From JAFGLP01 sp050014895 (GTDB lineage Bacteria; Chloroflexota; Dehalococcoidia; GIF9; UBA5629), in assembly GCA_050014895.1 (NCBI GenBank), contig JBEKCL010000042.1, positions 1 through 20,407 of the forward strand: a stretch of 20,407 bases of DNA, read 5' to 3'. Under the pieces are notes generated by a model. It was not told where the DNA came from, made no database searches, and saw only the letters and a list, made by a program, of their open reading frames with translations. The first letter of the stretch is position 1; each line of letters starts with the position of its first letter. Below are positions 14,902 to 20,296 of this stretch, piece after piece. The position numbers and the translations under genes were made by a program.

Positions 14902-14920
14902 GGTAGTGTATCATTTTGAA
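14902..14920 (+). repeat. Island repeat copy D (end sequence only)
   Basis: GGTAGTGTATCATTTTGAA matches the first 19 bases of the other copies (GGTAGTGTATCAAxTTGAA) and lies just before the protease gene in the same orientation. The promoter part seen in A, B and C is missing here. Confidence 0.6.
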
Positions 14921-14933
14921 TTTTTGAGGTAAG

Positions 14934-15914
14934 TTGACAATAGAGTTAAAGATAGATTATCGTCTTGGTGGGATTCCGGCATACAGATTGGTAGTGGGGG
15001 AAGATAATCTAATGCAGATACCAGACGAGATTAGAAAATGTGTTGTCTTTGTTTGTTTTAAGGACATACAGGGCATAAAATTAGCTGGTACAGCTTTTTT
15101 AGTTGGTGTTTCGATAGGAGAAGGGGCTTCTCTTATTGCCCCTTACTTTATCACAGCTAAACATGTTATTGATGGGATTCGCAAAGCCAGCATTGATCAA
15201 AAGGTATATATCAGAATAAACTTAAAAAACACTGGTGCACAATTAGTAGAAACACCAATTGAGCGATGGTTATTACATCCTAGCGAACCAAATGTTGATG
15301 TAGCTGTTTTTAATTGGGTACCACCGCAGGAAATATTTGATTATCGGTTTATCCCATTAGAAATGTCTGCAACACAGGAAATTATTAATAAAGAAAATAT
15401 AGGTGTTGGAGACGATATCTTTCTTACTGGTTTATTTCAGAATCATTATGGCTCGCAACGTAATATCCCAATTATTCGTGTAGGTAATATTGCAGCTATG
15501 CCAGAAGAGAAAGTGCATACTAGGAAAATGGGAGATATTGATGCATATTTAATTGAAGCACGATCTCTGGGTGGTTTTAGCGGTTCGCCAGTTTTCGCAT
15601 ATATAGGTTCTTTGCGTAGGTTTGGAGATTCCATGCAACTTGGGCATAGCAAATTCACATTCTATTTATTAGGACTTATGCATGGACATTTCGACTTAGA
15701 ATATACTGAATTGGATAATGTAAAAGAGGACAATTTATATAATCTTCAAGTTAATATAGGGATAGCTATAGTAGTTCCTATATGGAAAATCATAGAAGTT
15801 ATAAATCAAGAGGCGTTTGTAAATGCGAGGAACCTGGCATTAAAACAAGCACAGGAGAAAATATCCCCAATTTTAGATAATACAACTAAGACAATTAATC
15901 CTGAATCAAATTAA
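14934..15914 (+). CDS. Trypsin-like serine protease
   Basis: This 326-residue protein is a chymotrypsin-fold serine protease. The triad is visible: His77 in ITAKHVID, Asp122 in PNVDVAVFNW and Ser216 in GGFSGSP. No signal peptide, transmembrane helix or PDZ domain is present, so it is probably cytosolic, unlike the HtrA group. The C-terminal 100 residues (LLGLMHGHF, IGIAIVVPIWKIIEVI) complete the second barrel. The start is TTG 14934: the frame is closed by a TGA at 14925 and no other start is near. GAGG at 14926-14929 is only four bases away. It is clearly AT-richer than the chromosomal genes. Soluble trypsin-like proteases occur as effectors in some anti-phage systems. The neighbours do not show a known system, so this is only a possibility. 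Confidence 0.85.
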   Translation: MTIELKIDYRLGGIPAYRLVVGEDNLMQIPDEIRKCVVFVCFKDIQGIKLAGTAFLVGVSIGEGASLIAPYFITAKHVIDGIRKASIDQKVYIRINLKNTGAQLVETPIERWLLHPSEPNVDVAVFNWVPPQEIFDYRFIPLEMSATQEIINKENIGVGDDIFLTGLFQNHYGSQRNIPIIRVGNIAAMPEEKVHTRKMGDIDAYLIEARSLGGFSGSPVFAYIGSLRRFGDSMQLGHSKFTFYLLGLMHGHFDLEYTELDNVKEDNLYNLQVNIGIAIVVPIWKIIEVINQEAFVNARNLALKQAQEKISPILDNTTKTINPESN

Positions 15915-15990
15915 TTTTACAATTTCCTCAAATGTCCCAATATGATCGCTTATTCCCTGATGCCATAGCCGGTGTTCTTGGATACGCCTT

Positions 15991-16209
15991 TCACATTTTC
16001 CTGACTATCTCACCAGTCTCAAATATCTTACATGTCTTGGGGTCTATATAGTGGACATGCAATTCTTCGGAAGTAGTCCATCTTTTTAGCCCTATTGTTT
16101 CTGCATCTGAATTCCTGTCCGGAATATATTCTTGATATTCAACAATGATGTATTCTTTGCCTTCATCAGTTTTGGCTGTAAAGCGATCTATTTCAACCTC
16201 TCGCGGCAT
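15991..16209 (-). CDS. Small conserved hypothetical protein
   Basis: This 72-residue protein reads MPREVEIDRFTAKTDEGKEY, then IIVEYQEY, GLKRWTTSEELHVHYIDPKT and CKIFETGEIVRKM. The alternating 'F.A.T.EG..Y.I.EYQ...' then 'G.K...T..G..V..ID...F.I..TGE.VR' is a recurring small beta-rich family in bacterial accessory regions, without known function. ATG 16209 is preferred over ATG 16254. It has GGAG seven bases upstream and is preceded by a 14-codon leader whose stop overlaps that site, while the extra 15 residues of the longer form are low in family character. Transcription probably comes from repeat copy B. Confidence 0.65.
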   Translation of the reverse strand: MPREVEIDRFTAKTDEGKEYIIVEYQEYIPDRNSDAETIGLKRWTTSEELHVHYIDPKTCKIFETGEIVRKM

Positions 16210-16219
16210 ACAATATCTC

Positions 16220-16264
16220 CTATTTACTCCAGCGTTTCCTGGCAGTCCCACCATGCTTCTTCAT
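16220..16264 (-). CDS. 14-residue leader peptide in the repeat B transcript
   Basis: The predicted peptide is MKKHGGTARKRWSK. The ATG lies exactly where the copy B promoter should start (six bases after TATCTT), so it would be leaderless. Its TAG overlaps the GGAG used by the next start at 16209, a coupled arrangement. It is very basic. It is too short for homology, so it is a prediction from layout only. Confidence 0.4.
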   Translation of the reverse strand: MKKHGGTARKRWSK

Positions 16265-16327
16265 AGTTTCAAGATAGCACAGCGTTCAAGCATGGTCAAT
16301 GACTGATGTTTCAAGTTGATACATTAC
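16251..16327 (-). repeat. Island repeat copy B with promoter
   Basis: On the reverse strand it begins GTAATGTATCAACTTGAAAC and continues ATCAGxCATTGACCAT, CTTGAACGCT and TATCTTG, nearly the same as copy C. It contains TTGACC (16294-16299), 17 bp, TATCTT (16271-16276), with a TGC extension before the -10. The promoter faces the leader peptide and the 72-residue gene. Confidence 0.75.
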
Positions 16328-16343
16328 AGACGCTTACGTACTC

Positions 16344-16371
16344 TTGACAAATACTGATGCAGTGGTATCAT
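16344..16371 (+). promoter_or_regulatory. Promoter before the NYN gene
   Basis: TTGACA (16344-16349), 16 bp, TGG-TATCAT (-10 at 16366-16371, extended). It is one of the strongest-looking promoters in the island. The start is expected near 16378, only about 30 bases before an intrinsic terminator. Confidence 0.65.
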
Positions 16372-16407
16372 ATATGTATCACCACCGGCGGAGCAATCTG
16401 ACCGGCC

Positions 16408-16440
16408 CCCCCTAGGTTACGGTCTAGGGGGTTTTTCTTT
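16408..16440 (+). terminator. Intrinsic terminator/attenuator just before the NYN start
   Basis: The stem CCCCCTAG (16408-16415) / CTAGGGGG (16424-16431) has the loop GTTACGGT and is followed by TTTTTCTTT. It ends nine bases before the NYN ATG. With the promoter at 16344 it would release an RNA of about 63 nt, or act as an attenuator. Confidence 0.8.
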
Positions 16441-16449
16441 AATAGTGGC

Positions 16450-17085
16450 ATGAATAGAGTGGTATTTCTGATTGACGGTTTCAATTTGTATCACTCTATA
16501 CGTGATATCAGCAGTTTCCTTCATATTCCTTGTCTAAAATGGCTTAACATCAACGCCTTGTGCACTTCACTTTTGTCTACTATAAGCCTCGATGCAAGAC
16601 TAGAAAAGGTTTATTATTTTTCAGCCTATGCTCACCACTTGGGTGATGCTGATGTATTAAAAAGGCATGTTGACTATATTGAGTGTTTAAAATCTACTGG
16701 CATTGAACCTATACTAGGTAATTTCAAGCCCAAGAAAGTCAAATGCTCTAAGTGCAATAGGGAATTTATAAAGCACGAAGAAAAGGCAACGGACGTTGGT
16801 ATCGCCGTGAAATTATTGGAAGTACTATCGAACAAAGATTGTGAGACTGTTGTGCTAGTTACAGGTGATACGGATATTATACCCGCAATAGAAACTGCAA
16901 ACAGGATGTTCCCTTATAGTGAAACAATGGTAGCCTTTCCTTTTGCGCGGAAGAACGATGAACTCGTAGATGTTGCACCAAGATCATTCAAGATACACGT
17001 AAATAGCTACAAAAACAATCAATTTCCAAACCCTGTGGTCTTACAGGATGGAACAACCATAGCTAAACCATTAGTTTGGGTATAA
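16450..17085 (+). CDS. NYN-domain (PIN-like) nuclease, LabA/DUF88 type
   Basis: This 211-residue protein has the NYN signature: VVFLIDGFNLYHSI with the first Asp (residue 9), EKATDVGIAVKLLEVL with the second acidic site and VLVTGDTDIIPAIE with the third. These form the metal site of a PIN-like ribonuclease fold. A CxxC (KCSKCNREF) before the second motif is common in the DUF88 branch and probably binds zinc. NYN proteins cut RNA or act with other modification systems; the target here is unknown. There is no ribosome-binding site. A terminator lies directly upstream, and TTTAAT at 16438-16443 could serve as a -10 for a leaderless transcript. The gene is bracketed by directly oriented repeat copies B and C, which makes it look like an exchangeable unit. 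Confidence 0.85.
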   Translation: MNRVVFLIDGFNLYHSIRDISSFLHIPCLKWLNINALCTSLLSTISLDARLEKVYYFSAYAHHLGDADVLKRHVDYIECLKSTGIEPILGNFKPKKVKCSKCNREFIKHEEKATDVGIAVKLLEVLSNKDCETVVLVTGDTDIIPAIETANRMFPYSETMVAFPFARKNDELVDVAPRSFKIHVNSYKNNQFPNPVVLQDGTTIAKPLVWV

Positions 17086-17113
17086 ATAATTCTAGGTTTT
17101 CTTATTTTTTTCC

Positions 17114-17183
17114 AGCCATGCTTCCAAGATACACAAGCGTTCAAGTATGGTCAATGCCTGATGTTTCAATTTGATACACTACC
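17114..17183 (-). repeat. Island repeat copy C with promoter
   Basis: On the reverse strand it begins GGTAGTGTATCAAATTGAAA and contains TTGACC (17149-17154), 17 bp, TATCTT (17126-17131). Six bases later an ATG opens a five-codon frame, M-A-G-K-K-stop. The first codons resemble the start of the 13862 gene (M-A-R-K-K), so this looks like a copy whose gene was lost. Its outer end cuts the relE gene. Confidence 0.75.
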
Positions 17184-17318
17184 CAACTTCTTAACTGCGG
17201 CAGGACGGGGATTTTCTGCCAGCAAAGAAATAGCTTTTGCAATTGCCTCATAGTCCCGTCCAATTACTGAATCCAGCTCTTTTTGAGCCGGGCTTCTTAG
17301 CTTAACCTGGTAGCTCAC
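17166..17318 (-). pseudogene. RelE/ParE-type toxin, truncated by repeat C
   Basis: The frame starts with GTG overlapping the antitoxin TGA (GTGA), the usual toxin-antitoxin coupling. It encodes VSYQVKLRSPAQKELDSVIG, then RDYEAIAKAISLLAENPRPAAVKKL, the first half of a RelE-fold toxin. After the TTG codon at 17184-17186 the sequence becomes repeat C and adds only GSVSN before a stop. The usual C-terminal half (about 40 residues, with 'YRIRVGDYRIIY' and catalytic residues) is missing. The product of 50 residues should be inactive. Most likely the island repeat arrived in an intact relE, and the other half was later lost. The missing half is not found elsewhere in the window. Confidence 0.85.
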
Positions 17319-17554
17319 GCTGTGCGTTTTTTCTCCTTACGCCGGCGCTGGTAATCGGCCCAGGTGACTGTTCCCTGCTCATCGGCCAAAGCCCGCAAAC
17401 CCTCCCTGATATCTTCTTCGTCCTCTATTACTTCCGTGGCTGCGTCGCGGATTAGCTGTGACATAGAAGTCCGCCGGATAAAAGCGAGTTGCCGCAGCTT
17501 CTCGATCTGGTCTTCGGTGAGAAAAATCGTGGTACGTTTCAATGATGATCCCAA
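17315..17554 (-). CDS. Ribbon-helix-helix antitoxin
   Basis: This 79-residue protein of the CopG/RHH type reads LKRTTIFLTEDQIEKLRQLA at the N-terminus, the beta strand and helix A. RRTSMSQLIRDAATEVIEDE is helix B. A toxin-binding acidic/basic tail follows (GTVTWADYQRRRKEKKR). A longer form beginning at 17617 would start inside the operator palindrome. TTG 17552-17554 has GGAGGT at 17563-17568, eight bases upstream, and gives MGSSLKRTT. I choose it; TTG at 17540-17542 is a second candidate. It precedes a truncated RelE toxin, so it is probably an orphan antitoxin that still binds its own operator. Confidence 0.85.
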   Translation of the reverse strand: MGSSLKRTTIFLTEDQIEKLRQLAFIRRTSMSQLIRDAATEVIEDEEDIREGLRALADEQGTVTWADYQRRRKEKKRTA

Positions 17555-17580
17555 TGATATATACCTCCAGTTGTCATCGT

Positions 17581-17610
17581 AACATATAAACATCGCGATG
17601 TCTATATGTT
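17581..17610. promoter_or_regulatory. 30 bp palindromic operator of the antitoxin
   Basis: The arms AACATATAAACATCG (17581-17595) and CGATGTCTATATGTT (17596-17610) are inverted, with one mismatched pair. It lies 27 bp upstream of the antitoxin start, where RHH autorepressors bind two or more short half sites. It strongly supports autoregulation by the antitoxin. Confidence 0.75.
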
Positions 17611-17660
17611 GTGACATACATATCCGGCAGCAGCTACCCTAATGCAGTCGAGCCGCTCAC

Positions 17661-17680
17661 AACAACTTGATACACTACCT
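17661..17680 (-). repeat. Island right end, copy E
   Basis: Reverse strand AGGTAGTGTATCAAGTTG, the inverted partner of copy A. On the forward strand TTGATA (17667-17672) within it is a -35 box facing outward to the XRE gene. Confidence 0.65.
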
Positions 17681-17695
17681 GTTAACGTGTAAAAT
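17667..17695 (+). promoter_or_regulatory. XRE promoter with GTTAAC operator
   Basis: TTGATA (17667-17672), 17 bp, TAAAAT (17690-17695). The start is expected near 17702, two bases before the ATG. The operator half GTTAACGTGTAA (17681-17692) overlaps the -10 box. The other half (CTACCT) is altered by the island end, leaving a palindrome with three mismatches. It is probably a self-repression site. Confidence 0.65.
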
Positions 17696-17703
17696 ATACT
17701 GAA

Positions 17704-17928
17704 ATGAGCAAGGATAAAAAGGCCCCGGACTGGGATGCCAAACGTGTAAAGGCCTTACGTCAATATCTCAAGTTAACTCAATCCGGTATGGCAGATAAGT
17801 TGGGGACCAGGCAGCAGACCGTGAGTGAATGGGAAGTGGGCCTTTATGAGCCCAGGGGCGCTTCGGCCAAGCTGCTCTCTATAATTGCTGACAGAAGCGA
17901 GTTCAAATACAAGACCAAAGAAAAGTAA
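17704..17928 (+). CDS. XRE-family helix-turn-helix regulator
   Basis: This 74-residue protein is little more than a HTH domain: DWDAKRVKALRQYLKLTQSG, MADKLGTRQQTVSEWEVGLY and EPRGASAKLLSIIADRSEF. The 'LTQ.xMADxLGTRQQTVSEWE' segment is the Cro/CI-type DNA-binding motif. It should bind the palindromes of the TTACACGTTAACGTGTAA type found before this gene and before the next one. It forms a pair with the DUF2851 gene 40 bp downstream. No ribosome-binding site is seen, but its promoter predicts a nearly leaderless mRNA. The island inserted in its control region but left the coding sequence intact. Confidence 0.9.
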   Translation: MSKDKKAPDWDAKRVKALRQYLKLTQSGMADKLGTRQQTVSEWEVGLYEPRGASAKLLSIIADRSEFKYKTKEK

Positions 17929-17945
17929 AAATTTTTACTCTTGCA

Positions 17946-17961
17946 TACACGTTAACGTGTA
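17946..17961. promoter_or_regulatory. Perfect palindromic operator before DUF2851
   Basis: TACACGTTAACGTGTA is a perfect 16 bp palindrome, seven bases before the DUF2851 ATG. It shares 16 of 18 positions with the reconstructed XRE operator. Weak -35/-10 candidates (TTTACT, 18 bp, TGTAGA) flank it. Likely bound by the XRE protein. Confidence 0.75.
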
Positions 17962-17968
17962 GAAATAA

Positions 17969-19252
17969 ATGGAAAAAATCAGTGAAAAGAACGTTGCGCG
18001 CCTGTGGAAATCCGGCAGGTTGTCCCGTTTCCGGGATGATATGGGAAATGAGGTTGAAGTTATCTGCGCCGGCAGGGAAAGCACCAGGCCGGGCTGTGAT
18101 TTTCAGGATGTAGTTATCTCGGTTAACCGGGAAAAACTGGTCGGCGATGTAGAGCTTCACCTGTCCTCCGATCTCTGGCAGAAACATGGCCATCATACTA
18201 ATCCGGCCTACAACGGCATTATTCTGCATGTTGCCATGTGGCAGCGCGGCTTGCTCCCTGTTAAATTGGAAATGGGCAAGGCCGTTCCTACAGTGATATT
18301 GAGCGGGTATATCACGGAACGCACTCTACAAAAGCAGCGGGAAGAAGGTCACCTGTGTCATTGCCGTTATGCCTGTGTGGTGAAAAGCTCCACGGGTCTT
18401 AAGAAAATATTACTGCAGGCCGGTATACAGAGGTTCTCAACTAAGTCTGCGAAATACGCCGCTGTATTACAGGACAGCGATGCTGCCCAGGCATTATATA
18501 AAGGTATTTGCCGCGCCCTGGGTTATTCCAGAAATACGGCGCAGTTTGAGATGCTGGCGGACAGGCTGCCGCTCAATTCAATTATGGGGTCTAAAGCCGG
18601 CAGCTTAATTAAGAAGCAGGCGATGATCATCGGCTGCGCCGGCCTGCTGCCCTCGCAAGGTAGGGTTGCGGGCAGTGTTTTGTCCAGTGAACAAATAGCG
18701 GAAATAGAAAGGGAGTGGTTGGCTTTAAGTGAAAAACCGTCGCCATTCCCTGCTTTGCGCTGGAATCTTTCCTTTCTACGCCCGGGTAACCATCCCTTAA
18801 AGCGGCTCATCTATCTCAGTCACTTGCTCCATAAATATGAGGCCGGAGGCCTGGTCAGGGGATTTAATGACCTTCTCGAAACGGCAGCGCCGGGCAGTGA
18901 ATCTGCGTGCCTGGAAAACGGCCTGCTGATAAATGATGGTCATCCGCTTATTGGAAGAAACAGGGCAAGGGAAATAGCTGTAAATCAAATTCTTCCTTTT
19001 CTGCTTGCCAACGCGGTAAGTGAGGGGGATTTATCCCTGGCAACCCGTGTAATCAATACATATTTAAATTACGGGGCGATGGCCGATAACGAGTTGCTCA
19101 GGTATATGAAACAGCAGTTGTGTATAAAAGAAAGCAAAGATTTGAATGCCTGCGCTCAACAGGGGCTGCTGCATATTTACCATTCATTTTGCCGGGTGAA
19201 AGAATGCTTATGTTGTCCGGTATTTACACGCCGAAGGCCAAACCGGGAATAA
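17969..19252 (+). CDS. DUF2851 family protein
   Basis: This 427-residue protein has the DUF2851 signature region: PGCDFQDVVISVNREKLVGD, VELHLSSDLWQKHGHHTNPA and YNGIILHVAMWQ. The D...GDVElH and HGHH cluster resembles a PD-(D/E)xK-type nuclease core with added histidines; this is inference and the family has no established function. The middle (residues about 180-290) is helical (ALCRALGYSRNTAQFEMLAD; KKQAMIIGCAGLLP). The C-terminus is Cys-rich (CRVKECLCCPVF), possibly a metal site. The start ATG lies after the operator palindrome without a clear ribosome-binding site. It pairs with the XRE regulator. The final 37 codons occur again at 20297-20407, so its 3' end was the site of a second insertion or duplication. 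Confidence 0.85.
   Translation: MEKISEKNVARLWKSGRLSRFRDDMGNEVEVICAGRESTRPGCDFQDVVISVNREKLVGDVELHLSSDLWQKHGHHTNPAYNGIILHVAMWQRGLLPVKLEMGKAVPTVILSGYITERTLQKQREEGHLCHCRYACVVKSSTGLKKILLQAGIQRFSTKSAKYAAVLQDSDAAQALYKGICRALGYSRNTAQFEMLADRLPLNSIMGSKAGSLIKKQAMIIGCAGLLPSQGRVAGSVLSSEQIAEIEREWLALSEKPSPFPALRWNLSFLRPGNHPLKRLIYLSHLLHKYEAGGLVRGFNDLLETAAPGSESACLENGLLINDGHPLIGRNRAREIAVNQILPFLLANAVSEGDLSLATRVINTYLNYGAMADNELLRYMKQQLCIKESKDLNACAQQGLLHIYHSFCRVKECLCCPVFTRRRPNRE
19139..19249 (+). repeat. 111 bp direct repeat, copy 1 (DUF2851 3' end)
   Basis: Begins GATTTGAATGCCTGCGCTCA and ends in CAAACCGGGAA. It matches 20297-20407 with five differences (about 95%). Both copies keep the same reading frame. Confidence 0.95.
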
Positions 19253-19291
19253 CTATCTGTGGGGTCGTGTCGGCAGTGCAAGCACGTAGCG

Positions 19292-20191
19292 TTACAGAGT
19301 TGATTCCCAGATACGTTCTTGCTTTCTCTGATTCCGCCACCAAAAAAAGAGAATCATGCCTAGCCATATGATATGAGATATCAATAGGAAAGTGAATATC
19401 ACTAAGACTGGGAGTGACCACTCATACATCCCATTCGCTGAAAAAAGTGGTGCTATGACATTGAGAATAATACTCATTACTAGTAGCACCATAATCGATG
19501 TAAGGTATTCAAACAACTGAGAGGAAGACTTAGTAGACATTGCCCCAATGGATAACCAATAAAGGCCTATCACCACGTTTCTTAAATATGTTTCGAAATC
19601 CGCACATATTTTGTTCCATACCGGATAAGACGTGAATATAGTTGGGTCACGCAACATTACGTTTTTCCCTTGTTCCGCGTAATAAGAGAGCATATTTTGA
19701 AGGGGCTGAGATTTCTGCCAACCTTCCCACCGGGGGGTGATTTCACACAAGGTTTTAATGAACATTGGGGTCTCTGCACACCATTCTCTCAGAATATCTT
19801 GATAAGGCCGCTGCACCTGCTTAAAACTTAAGCCCATTTCTAAAGCCATCGTTTTAAGTCCGGCAATAGCGTCTCGAAGATCGCTAAATCCCTTTTGTCT
19901 ATTGTTGATTCCCTGATTATAAATCCAAGAAACTATAGCTATCGTAACAGCTGTTATCATTCCCAATACTGTCAAATATTGACCTGCCATCAAATTCATT
20001 GGATTATTTAAGATATATAATAATTGGTATATATCGATTTGAAATATGTCCCTCAGGATCAAACAAGAAATGACGATTACTAGGGCTAATCCCCATACCA
20101 ATATCCACCAGTGTTTCAGCACACGGAATCTCGCTAATATCGTGACGAAATCTTGTGATACTTGTGAATTATTGTGTTTTATGCCAACCAT
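19292..20191 (-). CDS. Membrane protein of unknown function
   Basis: This 299-residue protein was not recognised. It has two N-terminal membrane helices (about residues 28-46, WWILVWGLALVIVISCLILR, and 68-90, YLTVLGMITAVTIAIVSWIY). A soluble stretch of about 130 residues (helical, with EITPRWEGWQKSQP and YPVWNKICADFETYLRNVVI) follows. Two C-terminal helices (about 228-250 and 260-285) end in a basic tail, WWRNQRKQERIW. This 2+2 layout with a central cytosolic domain resembles membrane-anchored effectors seen in accessory regions, but no family can be named. The ATG at 20191 has no good ribosome-binding site. It lies between the two copies of the DUF2851 3' end and converges with DUF2851. The gaps 19253-19291 and 20192-20296 hold no other gene. 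Confidence 0.65.
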   Translation of the reverse strand: MVGIKHNNSQVSQDFVTILARFRVLKHWWILVWGLALVIVISCLILRDIFQIDIYQLLYILNNPMNLMAGQYLTVLGMITAVTIAIVSWIYNQGINNRQKGFSDLRDAIAGLKTMALEMGLSFKQVQRPYQDILREWCAETPMFIKTLCEITPRWEGWQKSQPLQNMLSYYAEQGKNVMLRDPTIFTSYPVWNKICADFETYLRNVVIGLYWLSIGAMSTKSSSQLFEYLTSIMVLLVMSIILNVIAPLFSANGMYEWSLPVLVIFTFLLISHIIWLGMILFFWWRNQRKQERIWESTL

Positions 20192-20296
20192 GTTGTCTGT
20201 TAACCCGACGCATTATTTTACTGCACTTCGTAATGGAAGTACATAGCGGAGCAAAATGATGGGGGAAATTGAAAATAATACACTTCTGGATCAGAG

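Larger units (their letters stand above)
13797..17680. mobile_element. 3.9 kb accessory island inserted in the XRE operator
   Basis: The ends are inverted relatives: GGGTAGTGGGTCAGTTTG at the left and, reading inward from the right, AGGTAGTGTATCAAGTTG. The flanks are GTTAGC (13791-13796) and GTTAAC (17681-17686), a six-base target duplication with one change. Removing the island plus one copy restores a perfect 18 bp palindromic operator and a 17 bp promoter spacer. Gene content inside is accessory, AT-richer than the flanks (most clearly the protease and NYN genes) and mostly without strong ribosome-binding sites. No transposase, recombinase or integrase is encoded. Internal copies of the end sequence at about 14902, 16327 and 17183 suggest it was built by several insertions. 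The right end places TTGATA 17 bp from the XRE -10 box, rebuilding the promoter. Confidence 0.7.

Noticed and set aside
17105..17119. Five-codon frame M-A-G-K-K after repeat C as a gene
   Set aside because: It is too short. More likely the trace of a gene whose rest is gone; noted under repeat C.
16254..17183. NYN gene between directly repeated sites as an integron gene cassette
   Set aside because: The repeats contain a promoter and lack attC-type paired R boxes with a cruciform stem. Copies A and D are in the opposite orientation to B, C and E, and no integron integrase is present.
17315..17617. 100-residue antitoxin starting at 17617
   Set aside because: It would begin inside the operator palindrome. 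TTG 17554 has a good GGAGGT eight bases upstream and starts right before the RHH strand.
19120..19371. Forward frame overlapping the end of DUF2851
   Set aside because: It lies in another frame across the repeated 3' end and the convergent membrane gene and has no recognisable content.
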